Part shown: one piece after another, positions 47,110-56,480 of the stretch | How positions within the stretch are numbered: the stretch's first letter is position 1 | Layout: each line of letters starts with the position of its first letter | Source: UBA7434 sp042090785 | GTDB lineage: Bacteria; Pseudomonadota; Gammaproteobacteria; Pseudomonadales; UBA7434 | DNA: 64,000 nt | NCBI GenBank assembly: GCA_042090785.1 | Contig: JBELIP010000003.1 | Location: 62,001-126,000 of the forward strand | Direction: 5' to 3' | Program-made: the position numbers and the translations under genes | Notes under the pieces: model-generated | Told to the model about the DNA's origin: nothing | Databases searched by the model: none | What the model saw: only the letters and a program-made list of their open reading frames with translations

Positions 47110-47880
47110 TTAAGCTAGGCGGCGGAACTTTTGCGTATTACTCAGCTTATTTAAAGCGACCTGCCCTAGCGCTGATGCAAGATGATGCCGCCAATTGGCA
47201 AGGTTAAGAGAGTAGCGTGAGGCAATACAAATGATGTTTTCATAATTTGGCTCACGCAGTGAATAGCCATAAGAAAAAGCTGAAGAAAGCGAGCATTGCG
47301 CGCCAGCAACTAACGAGCGTGCCTCTTTACTAGAAACGCAATTAGCGATTAACAAGCCTTGGGGAGACAAGCAGGCCTTAATGCGGCGCAACCAGAATGC
47401 GTTTTTGTCAGCAAAAGCAACAGCCCTAAAAGGTTCGCCGTCTTGATCAAAGAATAAATCATCAATTATTAAATCGAATGCCGGTCCTTTATAGGCCTTA
47501 AGCCATGCAATCGCATCGGCATGCACTAACTTAACTTTATGTCTCTTTAGCCCAACAAATCGACGCGCAACCTGCAAATGCACTTTATCGATATCAACAG
47601 CAACAATGCTTACATTAGGTACATAGTCACTGATTTTTTTAATCGCTGCGCCAGCACCAACACCTAATACTAAAACCCTCAAAGGCTTAAGCTTTTTAGA
47701 CGCATCGGGAGGCTGACGAAAAAAGAGTGGCAGCCATAACATATCCCAGACACCACCATTTAATAATCGGCCGCCATGATACTGGGAGTGAAATACTTGA
47801 TTACGATACAGCCGAATAGAAGAGCCCGCTGTGCGAACCTGATAGTGGTGACCGGCATGACTTCGTTCCCAAACAATCAT
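47110..47880 (-). CDS. Spermidine-synthase-like SAM-binding protein
   Basis: Class I methyltransferase fold of the polyamine synthase type. The 256 aa include the SAM-binding motif VLVLGVGAGAAIKKI, the acidic ribose binder VAVDIDKVHLQVARRF, and FDLIIDDLFFD in place of the catalytic polyamine-synthase loop. It lacks the usual N-terminal part and the aspartates of true spermidine synthases are not clearly placed, so its product is uncertain. It lies 25 bp after the SIMPL gene on the same strand; probably one operon with the Deg protease. Confidence 0.75.
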   Translation of the reverse strand: MIVWERSHAGHHYQVRTAGSSIRLYRNQVFHSQYHGGRLLNGGVWDMLWLPLFFRQPPDASKKLKPLRVLVLGVGAGAAIKKISDYVPNVSIVAVDIDKVHLQVARRFVGLKRHKVKLVHADAIAWLKAYKGPAFDLIIDDLFFDQDGEPFRAVAFADKNAFWLRRIKACLSPQGLLIANCVSSKEARSLVAGAQCSLSSAFSYGYSLREPNYENIICIASRYSLNLANWRHHLASALGQVALNKLSNTQKFRRLA

Positions 47881-47905
47881 CGACTAATGACGACGAGTAA
47901 AATAG

Positions 47906-48628
47906 CTATTCAATTTCAAAAGTTGCAGTAATAGACGATTCAACACCAATACTACCTTTAGATGTAGTAGCCACAGATTCACTGCTTGCCATCATTGCCA
48001 TTCGCCCCTTAAATACCGGTGCCGGGCGCGAACTATGCTCTTTAATATAAAGTAAGCCACGCACCTTTCGACCGCTAGCCTTAGCCAACACCTGCGCTTT
48101 ATTCTCGGCATTGTTATAAGCGGCCTCTAAAGCTTGCAAAGTCAAAGCCGCATGCTGACTTGAAGCTAACTGTACATTTTCAAAGCGCATAACGCCCAAG
48201 CGACCTAACGACTCCATAATGGCGCCATACTGGTTAATATTCATAAGTTTTACAGCAATATTGCGTTTGGCATCATGGGCGATAATTTCCTGCTTTCGCT
48301 GATAATCAACAACAGGATTAATCGATAGGTCCATAGCCTGAATATCAGCTTCAGGAATACCATAATCGCTTAATGTCGCCATAATTTGCTGTACCTTTTT
48401 CTCTACCGTTTTGTAAGCAACACTGGCTTTTGGCGCTCTAGCATCAACTCCAATAACAAAGCGAATTTGGTCCGGCTCAACACTGACACTACCTTGCCCA
48501 TTAATGACTATTGTTTTGGTTCCATTTAATATTGAGCTAGCATCCGACGCCTGAGCGGAGGACAGAGAAAACATATACAACGTAACTAAAAGCAGCGCCT
48601 TACAAACCTTGCTTATAGACTCTAACAT
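47906..48628 (-). CDS. SIMPL (DUF541) periplasmic protein
   Basis: Secreted protein of the SIMPL family, often linked to oxidative stress; biochemical role not established. The 240 aa include a signal peptide (about 1-28, ending SSAQA), then KTIVINGQGSVSVEPDQIRF, the family's N-terminal strand, and NIAVKLMNINQYGAIME in the middle. The gene follows a Deg-type protease by 45 bp, so both are likely envelope-stress functions expressed together. Confidence 0.88.
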   Translation of the reverse strand: MLESISKVCKALLLVTLYMFSLSSAQASDASSILNGTKTIVINGQGSVSVEPDQIRFVIGVDARAPKASVAYKTVEKKVQQIMATLSDYGIPEADIQAMDLSINPVVDYQRKQEIIAHDAKRNIAVKLMNINQYGAIMESLGRLGVMRFENVQLASSQHAALTLQALEAAYNNAENKAQVLAKASGRKVRGLLYIKEHSSRPAPVFKGRMAMMASSESVATTSKGSIGVESSITATFEIE

Positions 48629-48673
48629 CGACCTCTCCTCGTTAAGACTTAAACCTTTAAGTGAAAAAAATCG

Positions 48674-50047
48674 CTACATAAGCACAATAAATAGTGCAGT
48701 CTTACCACGAACAATACGAACTAACATTTTACCACTGCTGCGCTCTGCCACCTTAGCTAACTGCTCAAGGTTATTAACTAACACTCGATTAACAGAGACA
48801 ATTCTATCACCAACTCGTAAACCCGACATAGCTGCATCACTTCCGCTCGCTAAGCCAGTTACCATAACACCATTATCATCATCTGCATCCTGCAACTCAG
48901 CACCGTCTAGACGCGGATGAATTTTTTTAGCACTACTGAGTAAATTAACACGCTCACCAACGACCACCGTTATTTTACGCTTTTTGCCTTCGCGCAATAA
49001 CTCAAGCTTTAATGCGTCGCCAATTCTAGCGCCACCCACTGCATTTCTAAGCTGAGAAGCCGTATCAATGGCTTTACGATTCACAGCTACAATAATATCG
49101 CCCGCCTCTAAGCCGGCTAGCTCGGCGGCTGATTGCTCTTGCACCTGAGTAATCAATACCCCTTTTTGTTGTGAGTCCAACTCAAAGGCTTCGGCTAAAG
49201 CCGGTGTCATATCTTGAATAATAACGCCAAGTTGGCCTCTGCGCACTTCACCATGCTCGAGCAATTGATCACTGCTATTGCGCGCCATATTCATGGGAAT
49301 AGCTAGGCCAATACCCACATTACCGCCATTAGGAGCGATAATAGCCGTATTAATCCCTACTAACTCACCTCGTAAATTGACTAACGCACCACCAGAGTTA
49401 CCCGGATTAATTGAAGCATCGGTTTGAATAAAATTTTCATAACCCTCAATACCCAAACCTGAACGCCCCAAGGCACTTATCACACCTGTCGTCACGGTAT
49501 TCTCTAAGCCAAAAGGATTGCCGATCGCTATAACGAAATCACCCTGCTGCAACAAATCTGAGTCAGCCATCTTTAGTTCGCGCAAATTTTTAGCCTTAAT
49601 TTTTAGTACAGCAATATCCACTTCAGGATCACCACCAATCAAAGTCGCTTTAAAGCTTCGCTTATCATCGAGACCAACATGTATTTCATCTGCACCCTCG
49701 ATAACATGATAATTAGTGATTACCGTGCCGTTTTCTGCATCTATAATGACACCCGAACCTGCGCTTTGAGTTCGTTTTTGTGGTTGACCTTGCTGCTGTC
49801 GATTATTAGGCGCACCAAAAAAATGCCTAAAGACTGGGTCATTAAGTAATGGGTTATTCACCTTTCTCGTCGTGAATGTTGAGATATTTACCACTGCAGG
49901 ATTAACTTCTTTTAATAGCGGCGCAAGGCTAGGCAAAACCTTCCCATCGCCATCAAAAGCAGGCAACACTGCTAACGCATTAAAAACAAAAAAGAGGTTT
50001 ATGATAAAACTGGCAAATAGCATCCGCCCAAAAATTAGAAAATGCAT
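48674..50047 (-). CDS. Periplasmic Deg-type serine protease with two PDZ domains
   Basis: HtrA-family protease/chaperone of the periplasm (DegQ/MucD-like). The 457 aa include a signal peptide (to about residue 26), the catalytic triad His114 (TNYHVIEGADE), Asp144 (EVDIAVLKI) and Ser218 (NPGNSGGAL). PDZ1 follows at about 270-365 and PDZ2 at 385-457. It is a full DegP/DegQ-type protein rather than the single-PDZ DegS/AlgW. The Gln-rich loop (NNRQQQGQPQKR) matches the LA loop. First gene of a three-gene operon. Confidence 0.95.
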   Translation of the reverse strand: MHFLIFGRMLFASFIINLFFVFNALAVLPAFDGDGKVLPSLAPLLKEVNPAVVNISTFTTRKVNNPLLNDPVFRHFFGAPNNRQQQGQPQKRTQSAGSGVIIDAENGTVITNYHVIEGADEIHVGLDDKRSFKATLIGGDPEVDIAVLKIKAKNLRELKMADSDLLQQGDFVIAIGNPFGLENTVTTGVISALGRSGLGIEGYENFIQTDASINPGNSGGALVNLRGELVGINTAIIAPNGGNVGIGLAIPMNMARNSSDQLLEHGEVRRGQLGVIIQDMTPALAEAFELDSQQKGVLITQVQEQSAAELAGLEAGDIIVAVNRKAIDTASQLRNAVGGARIGDALKLELLREGKKRKITVVVGERVNLLSSAKKIHPRLDGAELQDADDDNGVMVTGLASGSDAAMSGLRVGDRIVSVNRVLVNNLEQLAKVAERSSGKMLVRIVRGKTALFIVLM

Positions 50048-50356
50048 TTTCTATACTCCTAAAAAAATGGTTTGCTTTATATCTGTTATGCATGACTGCT
50101 TATATAAACAGCAAATTCGTTAAATCATGGTTTCGCACATTATTTTAAATTATAGCGTTCAATACAAGACTGCCTAATAAAGACAGCGGTTGCGCTAAAA
50201 TCGTTCCCACTCTAATAGCAATAATTTATGCGCAAATTATCACAATACCAGCACATAAATAGCCAATATGCCGCTAGCACATATGAGAAAAATAAGTAAA
50301 ATAGATGCCTTACTTGATACGATGACATCATCCCCGTAGATTAATGGTTGAATAAT
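50048..50356. other. Divergent region Deg protease / hemB
   Basis: About 300 bp, AT-rich, holding both promoters. No hairpin, gene or repeat convinced me. Confidence 0.55.
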
Positions 50357-51364
50357 ATGACTTGGACAAATTCTCGTAGCAGCTCTAACCGCACCCGCAT
50401 GCGCCGAATGCGCAGCAATGATTTTTCGCGCCAATTGATGCAAGAGAATATCGTTAGTCCAGCAGATTTTATTTTTCCAATGTTCGTTCTCGAAGGTAGC
50501 AATCGCAGCGAAGCCATTCCATCCATGCCTGGCATCAACCGGCTAAGCATTGACCTACTCTGCCAAGAAGCCAAATATATTGCCTCACTAGGCATTCCTG
50601 CTATCGCGCTTTTCCCCGTAATTGATGAACAAAAAAAATCTTTAAAAGCCGAAGAGGCTTGGAATGCTAACGGCTTAATTCAAAATGCTATTAAAGCTTT
50701 AAAAGACTGCGTACCCGAACTTGGTTTAATGACTGACGTTGCTCTCGACCCTTATACATCTCATGGCCAAGACGGCATTATTGATGAGCAAGGGTATGTA
50801 ATGAATGATGTCACCGTTGCTGCACTGGTGAAGCAAGCCTTATCACATGCCGATGCCGGTGCCGACATTGTTGCGCCATCAGATATGATGGATCATAGAA
50901 TTGGTAAAGTCCGCGATACCTTAGAGGCAGCTAATCACACTAACACTAAAATTATGGCGTACTCGGCAAAATATGCATCCAGTTTTTATGGCCCGTTTAG
51001 AGATGCCGTAGGCTCCGGACAAAACCTTGGCGCTGCCGATAAATTTAGCTACCAAATGGACCCTGCAAACGGCGATGAAGCGCTACATGAAATAGCGCTT
51101 GATCTTGCTGAGGGTGCGGACATGGTCATGGTTAAGCCTGGCATGCCCTATCTTGATATTGTTTACCGCGCCAAACAACAATTTGGCGTTCCTACCTTCG
51201 CTTACCAAGTGAGCGGCGAATACGCCATGATTCAAGCTGCAGCCGCCAATGGTTGGCTAGAAGCTGAAAAGGTTATGATGGAATCATTGCTTGCATTTAA
51301 GCGCGCTGGCGCCGATGGCATACTGACTTATTTCGCAAAGGATGCTGCAGAACGGTTAAATTAA
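50357..51364 (+). CDS. hemB: Delta-aminolevulinic acid dehydratase (porphobilinogen synthase)
   Basis: Condenses two 5-aminolevulinate to porphobilinogen in heme/siroheme synthesis. The 335 aa include FIFPMFVLEG, TDVALDPYTSHGQDGI, and the two catalytic lysines in MAYSAKYASSFYGPFR and MVMVKPGMPYLDI. The aspartate-rich DVALDPYT instead of a Cys-rich site indicates the Mg-type enzyme. The frame extends to a TTG three codons upstream; the ATG is preferred. Followed closely by a heme-binding SOUL protein gene. Confidence 0.97.
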   Translation: MTWTNSRSSSNRTRMRRMRSNDFSRQLMQENIVSPADFIFPMFVLEGSNRSEAIPSMPGINRLSIDLLCQEAKYIASLGIPAIALFPVIDEQKKSLKAEEAWNANGLIQNAIKALKDCVPELGLMTDVALDPYTSHGQDGIIDEQGYVMNDVTVAALVKQALSHADAGADIVAPSDMMDHRIGKVRDTLEAANHTNTKIMAYSAKYASSFYGPFRDAVGSGQNLGAADKFSYQMDPANGDEALHEIALDLAEGADMVMVKPGMPYLDIVYRAKQQFGVPTFAYQVSGEYAMIQAAAANGWLEAEKVMMESLLAFKRAGADGILTYFAKDAAERLN

Positions 51365-51379
51365 TCCAAGGGCGTAATA

Positions 51380-52036
51380 TTGAAAGGTTATAAAATTAAC
51401 AACTTCAATAAAGTAATCTTAATGCTTAGCACTGTCTTTGCTGTATCGTCTTGCTCACTGCTAGGAATTCAAAATGAAGAAGGCCCCCAGTATAAGGTGC
51501 TTATTAAAGACCGCGGCTTTGAGATACGGCAGTATTCATCTTATATCGTAGCAGAAACAACAATTGATGGTGATTTCGACAACGCCTCTAGTAGCGCCTT
51601 TAGAATTCTTGCTGGTTATATTTTTGGCAAAAACAAAGGTGACAAAAAATTTGCTATGACCTCTCCTGTTGAAATGGAGCAGCGCTCAAGTAAAATCGCC
51701 ATGACCTCTCCCGTTGAAATGCAGCAACATGATAATCGCTTTACCATGCGCTTCTCAATGCCTTCACAATATTCATTAGAAGACCTGCCTGAGCCTCTAG
51801 ACCCACGAATAACATTCCATATCATTGAGCCTGAATTGCGTGCTAGTTATCAATACAGTTGGCTAAACTCGAAGGCAAAAAGCTTTAAAAAATCTCAAGC
51901 ACTAAGAGAGTGGCTAAAACAACACAGTGACTATCAAGCCAGTAATGTCTATTTTTATGCAGGTTACAACCCTCCTTGGACTCTACCCTTTTTAAGACGC
52001 AATGAAGTTCATATCGTTTTGAGGACTCGTAATTAA
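51380..52036 (+). CDS. SOUL-family heme-binding lipoprotein
   Basis: Predicted envelope lipoprotein: hydrophobic signal with VSSC lipobox (about residue 25), then the SOUL domain (YKVLIKDRGFEIRQYSSYIV; FRILAGYIFG; paired KFAMTSPVEM / KIAMTSPVEM; LRASYQYSWLN...; and the end APFLRRNEV-like LPFLRRNEVHI). SOUL/HBP proteins bind tetrapyrroles. TTG is accepted as start because AAGGG lies 7 nt upstream and no ATG precedes the signal peptide. It sits 15 bp after hemB, suggesting co-expression with porphyrin synthesis. Confidence 0.88.
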   Translation: MKGYKINNFNKVILMLSTVFAVSSCSLLGIQNEEGPQYKVLIKDRGFEIRQYSSYIVAETTIDGDFDNASSSAFRILAGYIFGKNKGDKKFAMTSPVEMEQRSSKIAMTSPVEMQQHDNRFTMRFSMPSQYSLEDLPEPLDPRITFHIIEPELRASYQYSWLNSKAKSFKKSQALREWLKQHSDYQASNVYFYAGYNPPWTLPFLRRNEVHIVLRTRN

Positions 52037-52069
52037 AATTCGAACTATGATCTCGGAAATAAAATAGCC

Positions 52070-52810
52070 ATGAATAAATCAATAGTCCGTCATACTCAAA
52101 AGCCATCCACGATAGCGCATCTAACGACAACTTATCTAATCTCAACTCATTTTAAAAAAAAGATAATAGCCTTAGCGGTTATCTTTTTTAGTTATACTGT
52201 CACTGCCAACAACGACGAAAATACCTCAACGATTACTGACAAGCAATGGACATTAAAAAAACAAAAAAACGGTATAACTAGCTACACACGCGCTGTCGCT
52301 CTCTCTAAGTACAAAGCCGTAAAAGGAGAGACCATTCTGCCTGTATCCACAGCCCGATTATTTGCTGCTATTAATGATGCCCCTGCATGCCCTGAATGGG
52401 CAGACACCTGTAAAGCGTCTTATATTCATCAAAAAATATCTCAACATGAATTTTTTATCTATACCTTAAACGACCTACCTTGGCCAGTTAAAGATAGAGA
52501 TGTACTCGCTCATGTAAAATGGCACCAAAACAGTGAAGGTGCAGTAGTCATGCATAGCAAAGCAGTCAGTAATAAAGTGGCGAAGAAAAAAGGCATTGTA
52601 CGAATAGAAATGGCAACCGCACAGTGGCGTTTTATGCAGCTAGATAGTGGTAGCACAGCTGCTAGCTTCGAAATCCATATGGATCCTAACGGTAGCATCC
52701 CAAGCTGGCTATTGAACCGGCTGATACTTAACTCACCATTTACTACCTTTAACAACCTTGCCAAACAAGCAGCAAAAGAAAAATATGACAATGCAGAGCT
52801 ACCCTTTTAA
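52070..52810 (+). CDS. START-domain protein, exported
   Basis: StAR-related lipid-transfer-fold protein of 246 aa. An N-terminal hydrophobic segment (about residues 30-45, KKIIALAVIFFSYTVTA) suggests export or anchoring. The domain follows: WTLKKQKNGITSYTRAV, AAINDAPACPEWADTCKAS, NDLPWPVKDRDVLAHVKW and the end PSWLLNRLILNSPFTTFNNL. The ligand pocket type (lipid, isoprenoid or other) cannot be read. The gene lies 33 bp after the SOUL gene in the same direction, so hemB-SOUL-START may be one transcript. Confidence 0.85.
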   Translation: MNKSIVRHTQKPSTIAHLTTTYLISTHFKKKIIALAVIFFSYTVTANNDENTSTITDKQWTLKKQKNGITSYTRAVALSKYKAVKGETILPVSTARLFAAINDAPACPEWADTCKASYIHQKISQHEFFIYTLNDLPWPVKDRDVLAHVKWHQNSEGAVVMHSKAVSNKVAKKKGIVRIEMATAQWRFMQLDSGSTAASFEIHMDPNGSIPSWLLNRLILNSPFTTFNNLAKQAAKEKYDNAELPF

Positions 52811-52826
52811 AGAGGTGCTCGTTTTT

Positions 52827-54614
52827 TTACTCTTCCACTGCCCATTTAGCCAAAAAATTTGCTGCGCCCTGCTTGCCTAGATAACGTTTTAAATACTTAG
52901 TAGGTGTTTTACGCAGATCGACAAGTATTAAACCATCCAAAGAATCATTAAATACTTTGTTTAGCGAGAAGCACACAAACTTACCGTTAAGTGATAGGTA
53001 GTGTCGTAACAAAGTTGGTAACGCTTTACCTGGATCACAACGGCCAATCAGTTTGTTAACAACCGAAACATGATTTAACGAAGCCAGCATATCGTTAGTC
53101 CACAATTTTCCAGAGACCTTTAAGGGCGCCAAGGGTTTTACATCATCCAGAAATCGCTGCTCGGCGCAAAAAGATTCAAGCATGCATTCAGAAATTAATG
53201 CTCGCGCTAAATCGGAGTGCTCATTAGAAATACTCACTGCGCCAAACAAGGTGTGGTATTCAGGATTTTGAGCAACGTAAAGACCAATGCCACGCCATAA
53301 CAAATCTAACGCCTGGGGTAAGCGTTGATAGTCTGGATGAACAAAGGACCGCCCCATTTCTAAAGTCTTGCCAATTTTATTTAAATACTGCTGATCAAAA
53401 TCAAACAATGTTTTGCTGTATAAACCAGCAAAACCATGTTGAGCAATAATTTCATCAACGCGCCCAATGCGATAACCACCTACCACACATAACGCTTTTT
53501 TATCCCAAATAAAAAGGTGCAAATAAAACGGATCGAAGCGGTCAGAGTCAACCCTATTTCCGGTACCCTCGCCTGCAGCACGAAACGTTATTTCGCGAGC
53601 AATACCAATACTTTCGGCTAAACTTCCTAGCCGACTAAACGGCGCACAATAAACATCATATTGTTCGCTTTCAATTAGACGACAATCAACTAATTGATTT
53701 AATATTACCTCAGCTGAGTCAAAACCTGTTTCGTCAAACTTAATTGATTGCTTTTCGATTGGCTTAAACACTAACGAAGATGTCGATCGCTTAGCCTTAT
53801 GAGCATCACACTTAAGAAACTCAGTAGCCATTCGTAAATAGTGAGTTATTGCTTTATCACTTTCTAGCCGAGCAATTTCTTGCGGCTTAATCATTTCACC
53901 AATAATTAATTTAAGTTCGCACCCAGCTTTATTTGCTAGCTCACGCGGTAAAAGCAATGTACGTAATTTAGGATGTATTAAAGCCATTAAATAAAACAAT
54001 CGGCTGTTGTAGCCATCGACATGAATTGGCAAGCATGAAGCCCCTGAACGACGCAAAAGATTACCTGCAAAACGATTCCATTGATGATCTTCAACTACTC
54101 GCCTACGAACATTGACCGAAGCAACCTTGCCAGCGGGAAATATAAGCAATGCACCTCCCGCTTTTAAATGCTGACTCGCCTTACGTATTCCTTGAGCATT
54201 TTCGCGCGCTGCATTTTTGGATAAAACATCAACACCTATAAAGGTGGATTGCAGCTCGGGAATACGGGTAAGTAAATTATTAGTGAGAACTTTTGTATCG
54301 GGCCGCCTCTCAAGTAATAACTGTGTAATAGCAACGCCCTCTAAACCGCCAAGCGGATGGTTTGCTACGATCAACAACGGTCCTTCTGCAGGTAACTCTT
54401 GTAAAACATTCTGCGCATCAACCGCTTTAAGCCGAACATCCAAATACCTTAAAACACCTAATAAAAACTGCTTTGTGCCTACATTTTTTGATGCAGAATC
54501 ATAACATTTAGATAAAGCAGTAAGACCCAGCAAGCGCTCTAAAAAATTAGCGAGTTTGCGACTGCGTAAAGGCAATTTAAAAGGATTAACGGCTGGCGTA
54601 TTAGAGATACTCAT
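52827..54614 (-). CDS. olsF: Bifunctional ornithine-lipid-type acyltransferase (OlsF-like)
   Basis: Two acyltransferase domains in one 595-aa protein. The N-terminal PlsC-like domain has the NHPLGGLE active site (His86, Glu92, a variant of HX4D) and the FPAGKVAS substrate loop. The C-terminal GNAT/Acetyltransf_5-type domain spans about residues 300-570 (FDPFYLHLFIWDKKALCVVGGYRIGR; LEMGRSFVHPDYQRL). This arrangement matches OlsF, which makes ornithine lipid by N- then O-acylation; other acceptors such as glycine lipids are possible. Last gene of a three-gene leftward unit, 3 bp after the NRDE gene. Confidence 0.85.
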   Translation of the reverse strand: MSISNTPAVNPFKLPLRSRKLANFLERLLGLTALSKCYDSASKNVGTKQFLLGVLRYLDVRLKAVDAQNVLQELPAEGPLLIVANHPLGGLEGVAITQLLLERRPDTKVLTNNLLTRIPELQSTFIGVDVLSKNAARENAQGIRKASQHLKAGGALLIFPAGKVASVNVRRRVVEDHQWNRFAGNLLRRSGASCLPIHVDGYNSRLFYLMALIHPKLRTLLLPRELANKAGCELKLIIGEMIKPQEIARLESDKAITHYLRMATEFLKCDAHKAKRSTSSLVFKPIEKQSIKFDETGFDSAEVILNQLVDCRLIESEQYDVYCAPFSRLGSLAESIGIAREITFRAAGEGTGNRVDSDRFDPFYLHLFIWDKKALCVVGGYRIGRVDEIIAQHGFAGLYSKTLFDFDQQYLNKIGKTLEMGRSFVHPDYQRLPQALDLLWRGIGLYVAQNPEYHTLFGAVSISNEHSDLARALISECMLESFCAEQRFLDDVKPLAPLKVSGKLWTNDMLASLNHVSVVNKLIGRCDPGKALPTLLRHYLSLNGKFVCFSLNKVFNDSLDGLILVDLRKTPTKYLKRYLGKQGAANFLAKWAVEE

Positions 54615-54617
54615 AAA

Positions 54618-55385
54618 TTAAGCAGCAACGCTGCGCTGCAACACAACAGGTGCACCCATAGGCGTGTCACAAGGCGAGCCATCGCTATATGCAATTGAAA
54701 CGTGCTCGCCACTTACCTGAACTGAACACTGGCTAACGGTTTTTGAATGCTCTCTGTGCGTACAAATCGAGTCAATATACTTTGATTCAGCCTCAACCTG
54801 GGCAATATCTTTACCAATATGTGAGCTATGAAAATCTGACAAAGTATCCAAGTTAATGGGAGTAGCCATAGAGTGAAAATACTGCTGCCGTTGTCGGCAT
54901 ATGACTTCAGAATCGTAAGAAGACGACGTAATAGGTATTTGCGGTATTAATTGAGTGAGGTTAATATTATTCCAACTGAACGCTTTTACTTCATGCTGAA
55001 AAATAACCACTTGAAAACCACGATAACAAGAAAGGTCCATTGCCAATAACTTTTTCTCTACAGCAGCGACTGAATGACTATCAATTAATGCCAACACGAT
55101 TTCACCACGACTTTGAAACTCACAGCCAGCAGGGTCTTTTGCCATATAGTTGTTAAGCAAGCAAATAGTCAGGCCATGCTGATTAACCGCCAGCCAAGTA
55201 CCGCCCGCATCGGTATCAATAGGTGCTAAAAAACTAATTCCACTTTTTGTTTGGTGCCTGCTAGGAGGTAAAGCCCGCTTGCGTGTCCTTAACTCGTCAC
55301 GATTAAAAAACAAAGTGTAACCTTGGGGCTTATTATTAGATCCGCTACTTAGCTCATTATTAAACAACCAGGTTAAGGTACACAT
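54618..55385 (-). CDS. NRDE-family protein
   Basis: NRDE (Transport-and-Golgi-organisation-2) family, Ntn-hydrolase-like fold inferred for relatives. The 255 aa start MCTLTW with Cys2 as the likely N-terminal nucleophile after Met removal, then the family motif FNRDELRTR and GTWLAVNQHGLTICLLN. Biochemical function unknown in bacteria. Very tight spacing to OlsF (3 bp) and to the DinB-like gene (2 bp) indicates one operon. Confidence 0.88.
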   Translation of the reverse strand: MCTLTWLFNNELSSGSNNKPQGYTLFFNRDELRTRKRALPPSRHQTKSGISFLAPIDTDAGGTWLAVNQHGLTICLLNNYMAKDPAGCEFQSRGEIVLALIDSHSVAAVEKKLLAMDLSCYRGFQVVIFQHEVKAFSWNNINLTQLIPQIPITSSSYDSEVICRQRQQYFHSMATPINLDTLSDFHSSHIGKDIAQVEAESKYIDSICTHREHSKTVSQCSVQVSGEHVSIAYSDGSPCDTPMGAPVVLQRSVAA

Positions 55386-55387
55386 TA

Positions 55388-55918
55388 TTAAAGCTTCCTT
55401 TGCTTAATTGTATGTTTAAGTGTTGATGGCGCAAGTCCAATTTCGTTATCGATGCTTGTTATATTCAGTACTCTCAAAATAAAAGCAATTAATGCTTCGT
55501 GATGAATGTGATGACTATGCAAAAACGTTAGTTCACGACCGACCGTTGAGCGCTGCGGTATAACGCCAACAGCATCAGGCGAACCAACATCCATACTGAC
55601 TATTAACGATACATCATAATCGTTAATCTGTTCAACAAGGGTAATCATTGCGTTAAGCCTATCAATCGCAACACTCCGATTAATCTCGACACTCTCGTCT
55701 CTTGTCCTCTCATCATAATTAACATGACCTGATAAAGAACCGTCAGAAAGAGCATTAATTAATGCTTGATAGTGGTCCAACACATGACGCACGTGAGCAC
55801 CAATAGAGGACTTGAATAATGGTTGATCACTCAGCAGATATTGGCTGTCTGTCACAGACTCGACAATACTGATAAAACGCCTAAGTAAAAAACAATTCTC
55901 TTGTTTTAACAATGTCAA
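55388..55918 (-). CDS. DinB-superfamily-like four-helix protein
   Basis: 176 aa, helical, with histidines in a metal-site pattern: IGAHVRHVLDHYQ near residue 40 and LHSHHIHHEALI near 135, as in DinB/YfiT proteins that bind a divalent metal. First gene of the OlsF operon. Its substrate is unknown; DinB/YfiT-type proteins are often thiol transferases or hydrolases. Start supported by position only; no strong ribosome site is visible. Confidence 0.75.
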   Translation of the reverse strand: MTLLKQENCFLLRRFISIVESVTDSQYLLSDQPLFKSSIGAHVRHVLDHYQALINALSDGSLSGHVNYDERTRDESVEINRSVAIDRLNAMITLVEQINDYDVSLIVSMDVGSPDAVGVIPQRSTVGRELTFLHSHHIHHEALIAFILRVLNITSIDNEIGLAPSTLKHTIKQRKL

Positions 55919-56480
55919 TTACATCCTATTTTAATTTATAAAAAGAAAATATCAATTTTATTAACTGGCGTTTATCCATCATGCATTGATACACCTGCAT
56001 ATGACTGTTACATGACAATTAAATAACCATACCTTTATGGTTTTTACCTAATGGCATGGCTAATTTATTGCCTGCTGCATTGTAAACAATTTCAAGCCAG
56101 CAACAGGTCTTTTTTAGCCTGCTATGACCTGCTGAGTGTTAAATAATTCCAAGCGCCAAACATCCCAAAAGGCTCAGCAGGACATTAGGGGACATTGGCG
56201 AAAGCTGAAAGACTATGCATCACAACTTTGCCCCATGATAATCTTTATATATGATATAGTACAAAAACTATTAGACTAAAAAACACACGTCAAACTAAAA
56301 TTATTTTAATGCCTATATCGCGATCGCGCTTATAGAAATAACGCTTAAACAAGATTTAGGAATGGTTTAAGTTATGGCCTGTTTATTATGAGCTTGCTAT
56401 AGCCTCCTTCTAGCCTTGTTCTAAATTTATTATTTATTAGGTGTTAAGTAAAATGCCAACAAGAGTAAAGGATTAAACCC
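55919..56480. other. 560-bp non-coding region with short repeats
   Basis: No gene is seen. CCTGCTGAG (56128-56136) and CTCAGCAGG (56173-56181) form a 9-bp inverted repeat around a 36-nt loop, and GGACATT is repeated directly just after it. CCTGCTG occurs again to the left. This may be the remains of a mobile element or a regulatory stem. It should also hold the promoters of the DinB-like and DoxX-like genes. Confidence 0.5.
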
